Positions 15,138 to 23,535 of a DNA stretch of 38,519 nucleotides are shown here, piece after piece. A model generated the notes under the pieces. That model was given only the letters and a program-made list of their open reading frames with translations, did not search any database and was not told the origin of the DNA. How positions within the stretch are numbered: position 1 is the stretch's first letter; each line of letters begins with the position of its first letter. The stretch is taken from assembly GCA_903944085.1 (NCBI GenBank), contig CAJAQO010000113.1:1-38519 (forward strand), read 5' to 3'. The position numbers and the translations under genes are program-made. Origin of the DNA: an uncultured Verrucomicrobia subdivision 3 bacterium. Lineage in GTDB: Bacteria; Verrucomicrobiota; Verrucomicrobiia; Limisphaerales; UBA11358.

Positions 15138-16451
15138 TCAGTGTTTGATTTCGGCCGGGGCCGCCACTTTCGGCGGATGAAAAAACAGCGCCAGCGCCAC
15201 CGCCGCCGCGAGGCCGCAAATCATCGGCACCAAAAACAGGCTGTGGAAATCCGTCACGCCGTCGTGCAAGAAAATTTTCTGGCCGAGAAACGGGCAGATG
15301 GAATTCGCCAGCAGCGCGCCGAGGCCCAGCACCATCACGTTGAACAAGCCTTGCGCGCTCGCCCGCGCATCCTTCGGAAAATACGCGTCGGCAAAAATAT
15401 AAACCGTCGCGAAGAAAAACGCGTAGCAGATGCCGTGCAGAATCTGCACCGCGATGATGAGTTCCTTGTGCTGCGGAAAATACGCATACACCGCAAATCG
15501 CGCGACGTGGCCAAGAATTCCCACGATCATGGTCGTGCGCCAGCCGAGGCGCTTGAGCGTCGCGCCGAGGATGAACATCGTCAGCATTTCCGCAATCTGG
15601 CCGACGCTCATCACCGGCATGATCCAGTTGCCGGGAATACCCACGCCGCCCGCCGCCGTCGCCGCGCCGAGAAAGCCGCCGGTCCAGTTGAAATAGCAGT
15701 TATGCACAAATGAATCCACCAGCGTGACGAGCCACAGCACCAGCACAAATGGATGTTTCAATAATTTCAGCGCTTCGAGCCACGCAAATTTTTCGGCACC
15801 GTTGCCGGATTTGTTCGGCGGCGTGTGCGGCAAAAGAAAACTAAAAACTGCGAGCGCGAGCGAGGCGATGCCGGCCACGGCATAAGTCCACGCCGTCGCC
15901 GCTTTTAATTTGTCGCCGGTCAGGCCAGAGCCGAGCATCGCGCCGATCCAATCAACGATGCCGTGCGGATTGAGCTGATGCACTTTGTCCCAATCCACCA
16001 AAATAAAAGTGAACGGCCATGCGGCCAAAATCCAGCCGAGCGTGCCGCCGATGCGGACGAGGCCAAATTCTTTTTGCGCATCTTTCATGTGCGCGAACGC
16101 GATGGAATTCACGATGGACATCGTCGGCACAAACAGCAGGCAATGCACCAGCATCAGGCCAAAAAACGGCCAGAACATTTTCGTGAACGCGAGACCAAGC
16201 ATCGCCAGCCCGCCGACGCAATGGCTGAACGCGAGAAATTTTTCCGCCGCGAAATTGCGGTCGCAAAACTGATTGCTGAAAAACATGCCGACGACGGCCG
16301 CGAGGGGAAACGCGTTCAAAATCCAGGACTGTTCCGCCGGCGAAAAACCGAGGCTCGGCAGGTAGCTAAAAATCAGCGGCAGCCACGCGCCCCAGATGAA
16401 ATATTCCAGCAGCATCATGACGAACAGTTTGAAGCGAGTGCTCATTTGCAT
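15138..16451 (-). CDS. MFS permease, nucleoside:H+ symporter-like
   Basis: 437 aa with about 12 hydrophobic segments. The N-terminus STRFKLFVMMLLEYFIWGAWLPLIFSYLPSLGFS, the segment LLFVPTMSIVNSIAFAHMKDAQKEFGLVRIGGTLGWILAAW and the later FADAYFPKDARASAQGLFNVMVLGLGALLANSI match the NupG/XapB nucleoside:H+ symporter group. Verrucomicrobial members of this group usually sit beside Gfo/Idh and isomerase genes, so the real substrate may be a sugar or sugar derivative. It is the last gene of the 26960-15138 series, starting 1 bp after the Gfo/Idh stop. A second possible ATG (MSTRF) lies two codons in. Confidence 0.85.
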   Translation of the reverse strand: MQMSTRFKLFVMMLLEYFIWGAWLPLIFSYLPSLGFSPAEQSWILNAFPLAAVVGMFFSNQFCDRNFAAEKFLAFSHCVGGLAMLGLAFTKMFWPFFGLMLVHCLLFVPTMSIVNSIAFAHMKDAQKEFGLVRIGGTLGWILAAWPFTFILVDWDKVHQLNPHGIVDWIGAMLGSGLTGDKLKAATAWTYAVAGIASLALAVFSFLLPHTPPNKSGNGAEKFAWLEALKLLKHPFVLVLWLVTLVDSFVHNCYFNWTGGFLGAATAAGGVGIPGNWIMPVMSVGQIAEMLTMFILGATLKRLGWRTTMIVGILGHVARFAVYAYFPQHKELIIAVQILHGICYAFFFATVYIFADAYFPKDARASAQGLFNVMVLGLGALLANSICPFLGQKIFLHDGVTDFHSLFLVPMICGLAAAVALALFFHPPKVAAPAEIKH

Positions 16452-16452
16452 T

Positions 16453-17466
16453 TCAAAGTTTCACCACCGCGCCGGTGCGCACGGATTTTGCCTCCGCCGC
16501 GCAGATTTCCAGCGCCGTCGCGCCGTCTTCCGGCGTGACAACTGCGGGCCTTTGGTTGCGCGCCACGCAGTCCACGAAGTAGCGGATTTCCTCGCCATAG
16601 CCGTCAGTGTGCTTGAGCTTGATCGTGCGTGGTTTTTTGCCGGCTTCGTGCAGTCGCAGCGCCGCGCGGCCGCGCGACAAATCAAAATCAATTGTCGCCC
16701 GCTCGCAATGCACCGCGAAACTCATGTTGAAACCGTCGGGCAGCAGCCAGCTTCCTTCCGCGTGAACTGCCGGGCCGGACGGATAAAAATACTGCGTCAC
16801 GACGTGGTCCACGTTGCCCGCCGCATCGGTCACGCCGGTGGAAAAAACCGCCGCCGGGCGGCCAAACAGAAAATTAACGAAATCCGTGTCGTGGATGTGC
16901 AAATCCAGCAGCGCGCCGCCGCTGTGCGTGCCGGCCTTGCCCCACGCGGGTTTGGCCGTGACGCGCCGGAAGTTCGCCGCCCGCACCGCGCCGTAAGTTT
17001 TTTCAGCGACAATTTTTTTCAGCCAGCTCCAGCCGGGCCAAAACCGCATGCACATCGCCGGCATCAGAAATTTTTCCGAGGCGGCGGCGATTTTTAAAAT
17101 TTTCCGCGCGTCCGCAAAATTTTCCGCCAGCGGTTTCTCGCACAGCACATGTTTGCCGGCCTGGAGCGCGGCGATGACCTGCGCCGAGTGCAGCGCGGTC
17201 GGCGTGCAAATGTCCACCAGTTCCACGGCGCGGTCGGCGAGCAGTTCGGGAAATTCGCGATAAAGTTTCACCTGCGCGCCGAGGCGAATGGCGGCGGAAG
17301 CTTGGATGTTGCCGTTCACGCCGCCCAGCACGCCGTTGACCGGCAGCCGCAAGTTGTCGCACACCGCCACGATGCGCACCTGCGGGATTTTTTGATACGT
17401 GCGCAGGTGCGTGACGCCCATGAAACCCAGCCCTGCGACCGCGATGTTGATTTTTTTTGCGGCCAT
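16453..17466 (-). CDS. Gfo/Idh/MocA-family oxidoreductase, cytosolic
   Basis: 337 aa without a signal peptide. NAD(P)-binding motif VAGLGFMGVTHLR is at 10-22, the CEKPLAENF motif near 110-118, and the substrate-side segment GGALLDLHIHDTDFVNFLFG has the D-x3-H type residues of the active site. It oxidises or reduces a sugar or cyclitol. It lies between an isomerase/epimerase (7 bp upstream) and an MFS permease (1 bp downstream), an arrangement typical of an uptake and sugar-interconversion module. Confidence 0.88.
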   Translation of the reverse strand: MAAKKINIAVAGLGFMGVTHLRTYQKIPQVRIVAVCDNLRLPVNGVLGGVNGNIQASAAIRLGAQVKLYREFPELLADRAVELVDICTPTALHSAQVIAALQAGKHVLCEKPLAENFADARKILKIAAASEKFLMPAMCMRFWPGWSWLKKIVAEKTYGAVRAANFRRVTAKPAWGKAGTHSGGALLDLHIHDTDFVNFLFGRPAAVFSTGVTDAAGNVDHVVTQYFYPSGPAVHAEGSWLLPDGFNMSFAVHCERATIDFDLSRGRAALRLHEAGKKPRTIKLKHTDGYGEEIRYFVDCVARNQRPAVVTPEDGATALEICAAEAKSVRTGAVVKL

Positions 17467-17473
17467 GAATTTA

Positions 17474-18310
17474 TCAGATGAAAGTGCGTTCCATCACCTC
17501 GCGCGCGAGGCGGATGTCGCCGACGCGGTTGTTGCCGTATTCGCGTTCGATGGCGAGATTGACGTTGAACACCACATGTTTGAACGTGGAAAAAAACGCG
17601 CGCCAGTCCACCTCGCCGGTGCCGACGGGCACTTCCTGGCCCCAAGTGCCGGGAATTTTTGTGCGTCGAGCGTCTTTGATATGAACCTGCCGGATCCACG
17701 GCGCGAGGATGTGCAGCGCTTTCACCGGATCGCCCTTGTCATACATGATCATGTTCGCCGGATCAAAATTCACCCCGATGTTCGGATGATTCAGCTTGTG
17801 CAGCAGGCCCGCGAGTTCCGGCGCGGTTTCCTGCCCGGTTTCCAACCCAAGCAAAATATTTTGCACCATGAAAATGTCCGCCACCACGTCCAGCCGCTGC
17901 AACATTTTTGCAAACGTCGGATGCGATTCGTTCGGCGGCAAAAAGCCCGCGTGGAACGTCACGAGCTTCAGGCCCATTTTTTTGGCGATCGCGGCACAGG
18001 CGCTGATGTTTTTGACGTTCTGCTCCCACGTCGCGTCCGGCGCGATGCCGCCGGTGAGCCGGATGGAATCCAGCGTGGCATAATCTTCGCCCAGGCAACC
18101 GACCATGCCGGACACCACGGTGATGCCGCTGTCGCGGAAAATTTTCTCCGTGTCGCCCCAGATTTTTGGCGCTGCGCGGAGCGGGTCCAGCGCCAGTTGC
18201 ACGCGGCGGATGCCTGTTTGGCGAAGTTTTTCGACCAGTTCTTCGGGACTCGCTGGCTGCAGCGACCAACTGCAAACAGCCAAACGTTCGAGCATGGAGG
18301 GCGATTTCAT
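17474..18310 (-). CDS. Sugar-phosphate isomerase/epimerase (xylose-isomerase-like TIM barrel)
   Basis: 278 aa from MKSPSMLERLAVCSWSLQP; the longer frame upstream would run through the operator and hairpin and lacks family resemblance. Candidate metal ligands are Glu in LLGLETG, Asp in GVNFDPANM, His in RQVHIKDA and Glu in NLAIEREYG, the four-ligand set of the family. No signal peptide, so cytosolic, unlike the Tat lipoprotein paralogue at 8718. First gene of an isomerase-Gfo/Idh-permease trio that has its own operator copy (18372-18399), 61 bp upstream. Confidence 0.87.
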   Translation of the reverse strand: MKSPSMLERLAVCSWSLQPASPEELVEKLRQTGIRRVQLALDPLRAAPKIWGDTEKIFRDSGITVVSGMVGCLGEDYATLDSIRLTGGIAPDATWEQNVKNISACAAIAKKMGLKLVTFHAGFLPPNESHPTFAKMLQRLDVVADIFMVQNILLGLETGQETAPELAGLLHKLNHPNIGVNFDPANMIMYDKGDPVKALHILAPWIRQVHIKDARRTKIPGTWGQEVPVGTGEVDWRAFFSTFKHVVFNVNLAIEREYGNNRVGDIRLAREVMERTFI

Positions 18311-18339
18311 CGGGTTGCAAATTCCTACGCCAAAATCTA

Positions 18340-18357
18340 GCGGGCCGACCGGCCCGC
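18340..18357 (-). promoter_or_regulatory. GC-rich hairpin in the leader of the isomerase gene
   Basis: GCGGGCC and GGCCCGC form a perfect 7-bp stem with a 4-base loop, between operator copy 3 and the ATG at 18310. No T-tract follows. Leader structure or remnant terminator for upstream transcription. Confidence 0.4.
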
Positions 18358-18371
18358 GCACAGGCCAAAGT

Positions 18372-18399
18372 TGTCGCTTTTGTTGTGGAATTGTAACAT
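18372..18399 (-). promoter_or_regulatory. Copy 3 of the 28-bp direct-repeat operator, internal to the sugar gene series
   Basis: The minus strand reads ATGTTACA, then GCGACA at the same 20-bp spacing, and differs from copy 1 at only two of 28 positions. It begins at the last base of the amidase stop codon (18399-18401), so it marks an internal promoter that lets the isomerase/Gfo-Idh/permease trio be expressed with, but also separately from, the upstream seven genes. Confidence 0.7.
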
Positions 18400-19472
18400 C
18401 AACGCCGCAACTGGTCCTGCGCGCGCGGCGAGAGCAGCGACCGTCCGCGCGAAAATTGCGCCGCCGATTCAAGGCCCAAAATTCGCTGCGCGCCGCCGAT
18501 GACCCGCTCCCAGTCCAGCGCCGGCCCGGGATCGTTTTTGTTCGTCTGAATGTGATAATGCCCGAGCACGCCCGAATAATTTTTCAGCGCCGCATCCGGC
18601 AGTTTGTGCGGGATCAGTCTGCCATCCGCATCCACCGGATACTGGCATTTCAGTTTCGGGAAAACTTTGCACAGCGCCGCCGTCAGTTTCGTGAGCGCCG
18701 CGTATTGCTCCGGTGTGTAATCATATTGCACCAAATCTTCGCCCTGAATGCTGCCGCGGACCGGCTCGTTGCGCGCCGGATGGCCGACAAAATTGGTGGT
18801 GCGGATGCCGCTGTCGCCAAACCGTTTTGGCACGGTGATGAAAACGTGGCCGGTCGCGTTGGTCTGATACCACTGCGCGAACGGATTTTTGCCGGCCGCC
18901 GGATACGCGCCGATGTTGGCGATTTCCACGCCGATCGAGCGGTCGTTGGAAGTCGTCGCATGCCACGCGCGCTCTTTCAAATCGAGCGTCTGATAAATCG
19001 TGCCGTCGAGATCGAGCATGAAATGCACGCTCAAATCGCGGTCGTCCTGCAGCACGAGAAAACACGTCCGGCTCACGCCGCAGACGTCGAAATGCAGCAC
19101 GAACTGGTCAACCACGCTTTGCAGCAGCGGCAAATCCCAGCCGCCGCCGCGGACTTTTTCAATTTGTTCCGCCGTCAAAACTTTTTGGCGCAGACCGTAG
19201 CGATTCGGTGAGGTCAAAGATTCAACCTCCGCGCTGGAAGTTTTCCAATCGGATTTTTCAATGGGCGCGAACCGCCGCTCCACGCGATACGCGTCGTAGC
19301 CGCCGGGGTCCAGCCACAATACCACGCGCGTGCCGGTGTGGAAAAATTGTCCGGCGGCCACGATTTCGTCGCCCTGGCGCGATTCCAGTTTCCCCGCGCG
19401 CGGCAGCGTGCTGCAACCGCAGGCTACCAGCGCCAGTGCCAGGCCGGTTAAAAAACATTTTTTCAGTTTCAT
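18399..19472 (-). CDS. N-acetylmuramoyl-L-alanine amidase (amidase_2) lipoprotein
   Basis: 357 aa. A lipoprotein signal (CFLTGLALALVACGCS, lipobox VACG/ACGC near residue 20) places it in an envelope membrane. The amidase_2/AmpD-like fold has candidate zinc ligands in DQFVLHFD, AWHATTSNDRSIGVEIAN and GVLGHYHIQTNKNDPGPALDW; the last motif is highly characteristic. It should cleave the amide between MurNAc and L-Ala in peptidoglycan fragments. About 110 residues precede the catalytic domain and are unassigned. It is the seventh gene of the series, 1 bp after the esterase stop, and adds a peptidoglycan-derived source of amino sugars to the operon. Confidence 0.85.
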   Translation of the reverse strand: MKLKKCFLTGLALALVACGCSTLPRAGKLESRQGDEIVAAGQFFHTGTRVVLWLDPGGYDAYRVERRFAPIEKSDWKTSSAEVESLTSPNRYGLRQKVLTAEQIEKVRGGGWDLPLLQSVVDQFVLHFDVCGVSRTCFLVLQDDRDLSVHFMLDLDGTIYQTLDLKERAWHATTSNDRSIGVEIANIGAYPAAGKNPFAQWYQTNATGHVFITVPKRFGDSGIRTTNFVGHPARNEPVRGSIQGEDLVQYDYTPEQYAALTKLTAALCKVFPKLKCQYPVDADGRLIPHKLPDAALKNYSGVLGHYHIQTNKNDPGPALDWERVIGGAQRILGLESAAQFSRGRSLLSPRAQDQLRR

Positions 19473-19473
19473 A

Positions 19474-20550
19474 TCATTTGATGTCCGTGAGCGGACGGTT
19501 AAAAACCCATTCCAGCCCGCGCTGCAACCGTTCGCGGACGTGGTCGGAATGGTGGCCGGGCGGTTCGTAAAACGTGCAGCGCGCCGGCCGCGTTTTCAGC
19601 ACCTCGAAAATTTTCCGCGCGCCGATGTTGGCCGAGTATTCGTCCTGCGCCGCGCCTTCGAGATAAATGGCCTGGCTGGCGGCGAAGGCATCTTTATTTT
19701 TTCGCACGATGGTCAGCGGATCGTTGTCCAGCCAGCGCTGCCAGACATCCTCGCGAAATTTTCCCTGCGCGTCGTAAAGCCAGTCAATTTCGCCGTGATG
19801 CAAAAACCCGCGCGGCGCGTAGGCGGCGGACAAACCGAGCGCATAATTCAAATCGCCATTTTTCGGCGCCGGCGATTTTCCGGCGGCGATTTTTTTAATC
19901 TCCGCCAGCGGCACCATCGCAACGGCGGCGACTTTGACCAGCGGCAGATGGCTCGTTGGAAAATCCGAATCAGGACTCAGCGCGACCACGGCGTCAAAAA
20001 GTTTTTGCCGGTCGCCGCCGAGTCGCAAAGCGCCAAACCCGCCGCTCGAATGGCCAGCAATGATTCGGCGCACGCCCGTCGTCGGCGCGGAATATTTTGC
20101 TTCAACGGCCGAGACAATTTCGTCGCAGACAAAATCTTCGTAGTTGCCCTGCGCCGGCGAATTCAAATACTGGCTGCCGCCCCAGCGCGTCTTGCCATCG
20201 GCTACGACCAGCACCAGCGGCGTGATCTCATCCGCGATTTGCTGGGTGAATTTTAGCCAGACGTTGGAATTTTTAATGAAGTTGTCCGCCGAATTGCCAT
20301 AGCCGGGCAGATAATAAATCACCGGCAGCCGCGCGCCATTCGTGGCCTGCGCCGGCAAAAAAACCGGCACCGGGCGCGTGGCGGGATCGTGCAGCGGATT
20401 GTTTTTGAGCGCGCGGCTTTCCAGCCGAATGACCTCCAGCCTGGCTTCGGCGGCCGGCGTGTTTACGTTGGCGAAGGCGAGCAGCAGCCCGAGCAGCCAC
20501 GCGCCGCGAACGCCAAAATTAAATTTTCTGCCAGTCCGGTTTTTGCGCAT
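19474..20550 (-). CDS. Secreted alpha/beta-hydrolase esterase (FrmB / putative esterase family)
   Basis: 358 aa with a signal peptide (GAWLLGLLLAFANVNTPAAEA). The nucleophile elbow is GHSSGGFGALRLG, preceded by LPVIYYLPGYGNSADNF, which supplies the oxyanion side. The likely catalytic His is in EPPGHHSDHV. The family covers S-formylglutathione hydrolase-like and carbohydrate esterases. Removing acyl groups from wall or chitin-derived sugars is inferred from the operon. The first 32 bp overlap the end of nagB, an unusually long overlap. The overlap region encodes the basic part of the signal peptide, so the start is credible. Confidence 0.82.
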   Translation of the reverse strand: MRKNRTGRKFNFGVRGAWLLGLLLAFANVNTPAAEARLEVIRLESRALKNNPLHDPATRPVPVFLPAQATNGARLPVIYYLPGYGNSADNFIKNSNVWLKFTQQIADEITPLVLVVADGKTRWGGSQYLNSPAQGNYEDFVCDEIVSAVEAKYSAPTTGVRRIIAGHSSGGFGALRLGGDRQKLFDAVVALSPDSDFPTSHLPLVKVAAVAMVPLAEIKKIAAGKSPAPKNGDLNYALGLSAAYAPRGFLHHGEIDWLYDAQGKFREDVWQRWLDNDPLTIVRKNKDAFAASQAIYLEGAAQDEYSANIGARKIFEVLKTRPARCTFYEPPGHHSDHVRERLQRGLEWVFNRPLTDIK

Positions 20551-21289
20551 AAACCCAGCGGTAATAATCCGTCAGCTTCAATTCTCCGGCGGCTTCCTCG
20601 TCGAGAAACACCGTCACCTTGGGATGCAGTTGCAGCGCGCTCGCCGGGTTCATCGCGGTGATCGGACCTTCAACCGCCTCGGCGATGGCGCGGGCTTTTT
20701 TCTTGCCGAACGCCAGCAGCAGGCAGTGCCGCGATTCCAAAATGGTGCCGATGCCCATCGTGATGACGTGATGCGGCACCGCCTCCACGCTGCCAAAAAA
20801 ACGCGCGTTATCCTGGCGCGTCTGCGGCGTGAGTGTTTTGATGCGGGTGCGCGAAGCCAGCGACGAGGTTGGCTCGTTGAAACCGATGTGGCCGTGCGTG
20901 CCGATGCCAAGCAGTTGCAGATCAAGGCCGCCCGCCGAAAAAATTTTCCGCTCGTAATGTTCGCATGTGGCCGGCACATCTTGGGCGAGGCCGTCGGGCA
21001 GGTTCACGTTCTGGTCGGAAATGTTCACCTGCCCGAAAAGTTTTTCCCACATGAAGTGGTGATACGACTGCGGATGCTGCGGCGATATGCCGACGTATTC
21101 GTCCAGATTGAACGTCGTCAGCCGGCTCCAGTCCAGCTTCAGCGCCACGAGTTCGCGATACAGCGGTTCCATCGTGCCGCCGGTGGCCAAGCCGAGCACG
21201 GCGGCGGGCTTTTCGCGGATGAGCCGCGCCACCAGCCGCGCGGCGATGGTCGTCGCCGCTGCCGGCGTGGGTTGAATGATAATTTCCAT
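20519..21289 (-). CDS. nagB: Glucosamine-6-phosphate deaminase
   Basis: Converts glucosamine-6-phosphate to fructose-6-phosphate and ammonia, the committed step of amino-sugar use; cytosolic. 256 aa, close to the usual length. GLATGGTMEPLY is the phosphate loop, TFNLDEYVGI carries the catalytic Asp, and the family signature LLGIGTHGHIGFNEP carries the catalytic His. The C-terminal residues of the allosteric E. coli form are not clearly present. It lies 3 bp after the PIG-L deacetylase and overlaps the esterase gene by 32 bp. No nagA homologue is in the window; the deacetylase may fill that role. Confidence 0.95.
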   Translation of the reverse strand: MEIIIQPTPAAATTIAARLVARLIREKPAAVLGLATGGTMEPLYRELVALKLDWSRLTTFNLDEYVGISPQHPQSYHHFMWEKLFGQVNISDQNVNLPDGLAQDVPATCEHYERKIFSAGGLDLQLLGIGTHGHIGFNEPTSSLASRTRIKTLTPQTRQDNARFFGSVEAVPHHVITMGIGTILESRHCLLLAFGKKKARAIAEAVEGPITAMNPASALQLHPKVTVFLDEEAAGELKLTDYYRWVYAQKPDWQKI

Positions 21290-21292
21290 GGT

Positions 21293-22150
21293 TTAAATTT
21301 TTCCGAGCCGGCGGTTGAGTTTGCTATGCACGTCGGCGCGGAATTGGTCAATGAAATCAAGGGCAAACTCCGCAATGTCCAATGGCTCCGCCGATACCAG
21401 CGGCGTCAAATCCATGCCGAAAATCAACTGCGCTGCCGCGTCCGTGGCGTGCGATTCAAAAAACGTCGCATTCGCCGAGCGCCGGCCGAGCGTCGCTAGG
21501 TCGTAGCGCTTGCCGCCCGCGATTTGCGAGGCGAAAACGCCGTTCAGCTTCGCCGCCAATTTGTCGCGGCCGCTCACGTCCATCAAAACTTTTTGCTCGT
21601 CCGCCAGCCAGTCGAGATTGCGCCAGACTTCGCAGCCGATGACTTTTTTTGGGCGCTGCGCCCGCGGCAGTTCGCGCATCGCCTGCAGCGCGGCGACGAC
21701 CACGCCGATGTGCGTGTCGTGTTTGTCCGCCAGATTATGCGTGTAAATAATTTCCGGCTTCGTCGCGGCCAGAATTTTTTTCAAATCATTTTTGAGCGCG
21801 GCGTCGGTGGCGCTTTTCACCGCGCTGCTGGGATAATCCAGTTGAATCATCACGCCGTAGCCGCCCAGCTTCGCCGCCTGGTTTTGCTCGCGCCGCCGCA
21901 CAGCCATCATCTGCTCGTCGGAAAATTTTTTAAACTTGCCGGCGCGCGCGCTGCCGGCGCCGTTCGTGCAGGTGACGCCGCCGAACCATTTGGTCTGGCT
22001 CAAATAGCTTTCCAGAATTCCATGGAACGCCATGAACTCCAGATCGTCCTGATGCGCCCCGATGCCGAGATGCGTGATGCGTTTCAACGCCGCCGCCACC
22101 GGTTGGCCGTCCGGCACATAAATTTCCGCCGTGGAATGGTGCAGTTTCAT
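21293..22150 (-). CDS. PIG-L/LmbE-family deacetylase
   Basis: 285 aa from MKLHHSTAEIYVPDGQP; a longer frame exists but runs into the ROK gene. GIGAHQDDLEFMAFHG is the zinc-binding motif, with Gln in place of the usual Pro of AHPDD. The third metal-ligand region is HNLADKHDTHIGV (H-x2-H type). FMAFHGILESY and CTNGAGSARAG are also family-like. PIG-L enzymes remove N-acetyl groups from GlcNAc-containing substrates. Placed between a ROK protein and nagB, it probably makes glucosamine or GlcN-6-P for NagB instead of NagA; the exact substrate is open. Starts 4 bp after the ROK stop. Confidence 0.86.
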   Translation of the reverse strand: MKLHHSTAEIYVPDGQPVAAALKRITHLGIGAHQDDLEFMAFHGILESYLSQTKWFGGVTCTNGAGSARAGKFKKFSDEQMMAVRRREQNQAAKLGGYGVMIQLDYPSSAVKSATDAALKNDLKKILAATKPEIIYTHNLADKHDTHIGVVVAALQAMRELPRAQRPKKVIGCEVWRNLDWLADEQKVLMDVSGRDKLAAKLNGVFASQIAGGKRYDLATLGRRSANATFFESHATDAAAQLIFGMDLTPLVSAEPLDIAEFALDFIDQFRADVHSKLNRRLGKI

Positions 22151-22154
22151 AAGC

Positions 22155-23534
22155 TCATTTGCGCAGCGCGGGCAGGCTCGCCGCCGCCACCGCCTGGCCG
22201 ACGCGCCGCGATTTTTCATCCGGCACGCGCAGCTCCATCTGCCGCGCGACTTCGGGAAAACTCGTTTTCAAAACGTCGCGGGCCGTGGCGATCACGATGT
22301 CGCCGCCGCCACCGGTGGTGACGCGGCCCAGGATCAGCGCCTGCCGGAACTCGTAAAATTCCGCGTATTGCGCCAGCGCGCAGCCAAGATAAACGCCGAT
22401 GGTCTCGTAAATCTTTGCCGCGCGGGCATCGCCTTTGCTCATCAAATTCTGCACTTCCTTGAGCCGCTCCGGCAGCCCCAGTTTTTCCGGCAGCTCGATT
22501 TTGGCGGCGGGCAAAAGCTTGTTTACCGCCTGTTGCGAAAAATACAGCGCACCCACGCCTTTGTCGCCGGACCATTCATCCACCGCCGCCCGCGGCTGAA
22601 AATCCACCGGCGCAAACGCCAGCTCGTTCAGCCAGCCGAGGATGTGGCCCTGCGGGTCCATGTAGCCCGCCGCCTGGCTTGAGCCCATCGCGATGCCGAG
22701 CATTCCCCGGCTGCCGAGCGACAGCGCGCCCGCGAGCGCCGTCACATCGCCGTCGTTCATCACCACGACTGGCACGTTCCATTCTTTCTGGAGGCGCTTG
22801 AAAATGCCCGCCGCTTTCGAAAAATCTTTTTTGGGCACCGCGCGCAGCAGCGACGCCACGCGGATTTCATTGTCCACAATGATGCCCGCCGAGCTGCCGC
22901 CAATCGCATCCACCCGCGGCAGATGCGCGGCGGCGCGATGCAGCGCGGCGGCGATGTGGTGATAATGATAATCCGGATTAGCCTGCGACTTCGGATCCCA
23001 TGGCGATTCCTCGGTGAAAACCGCCTCGCCGTTGATCACGGCGGAAACTTTGTAATCGCTCGCGCCGAGGTCAAAACCGATGCGGCAGCCTTTCAAATGT
23101 CCGCCCGCCGCGACCTGCATTTCCTTCGCCGCCGGAACCTTTTCCGCCGTGGTCACGCCGACCTGGAATTTTTTCCCGTAGGCCGCCGCCATCATGGCGC
23201 AGTCAAATTTGCGCGCGCCGCGCGGCGCATATTTTTTCTGGATCAATTCGCCAATCGCCTTCGGCCCGCCAAAGTGCAGTTTCCAGCCGCCGCGCGCCCA
23301 CAGCAAAAATTTCACGAGTCGCTCGACGTAAAGCGCGGTGACTTCATCCGCCTGCGGCAGCACGACGGTTTCGTAGCGCGAGACCAGGCCGTGCTCGCGT
23401 TCCAGCCCGAGGATCAACGGCACCGCGCGACACGATTTTTTGGCGGCGTCAACGTAATGGCGGTTGAACCAAACCGCCGGCTGAAATTGCGGGTCCAGCG
23501 GCGCGGGAAAATTGGCGGCGGAGAAAAAGGTCAT
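22155..23534 (-). CDS. ROK-family protein, probable amino-sugar kinase, with N-terminal extension
   Basis: 459 aa, longer than the usual ~300-aa ROK kinase. Residues 1-150 form an extension with no family I recognise. The ROK core then begins with GFDLGASDYKVSAVINGE (phosphate-1 loop). IGGSSAGIIVDN follows, then VVVMNDGDVTALAGAL (catalytic Asp region) and GMLGIAMGSSQAAGYMDPQGHILGWLNELAF. No N-terminal helix-turn-helix is evident, arguing for a kinase over a NagC-like repressor. The Cys-rich zinc motif of classical ROK proteins is not seen. Phosphorylating GlcNAc or GlcN ahead of NagB would complete the pathway. Starts 1 bp after the GH20 stop. Confidence 0.8.
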   Translation of the reverse strand: MTFFSAANFPAPLDPQFQPAVWFNRHYVDAAKKSCRAVPLILGLEREHGLVSRYETVVLPQADEVTALYVERLVKFLLWARGGWKLHFGGPKAIGELIQKKYAPRGARKFDCAMMAAAYGKKFQVGVTTAEKVPAAKEMQVAAGGHLKGCRIGFDLGASDYKVSAVINGEAVFTEESPWDPKSQANPDYHYHHIAAALHRAAAHLPRVDAIGGSSAGIIVDNEIRVASLLRAVPKKDFSKAAGIFKRLQKEWNVPVVVMNDGDVTALAGALSLGSRGMLGIAMGSSQAAGYMDPQGHILGWLNELAFAPVDFQPRAAVDEWSGDKGVGALYFSQQAVNKLLPAAKIELPEKLGLPERLKEVQNLMSKGDARAAKIYETIGVYLGCALAQYAEFYEFRQALILGRVTTGGGGDIVIATARDVLKTSFPEVARQMELRVPDEKSRRVGQAVAAASLPALRK

Positions 23535-23535
23535 A

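Noticed and set aside
18311-18472. Longer start for the isomerase gene up to 18472
   Set aside because: The extension would overlap the amidase gene, the 28-bp operator and a hairpin, and its residues do not resemble the family.
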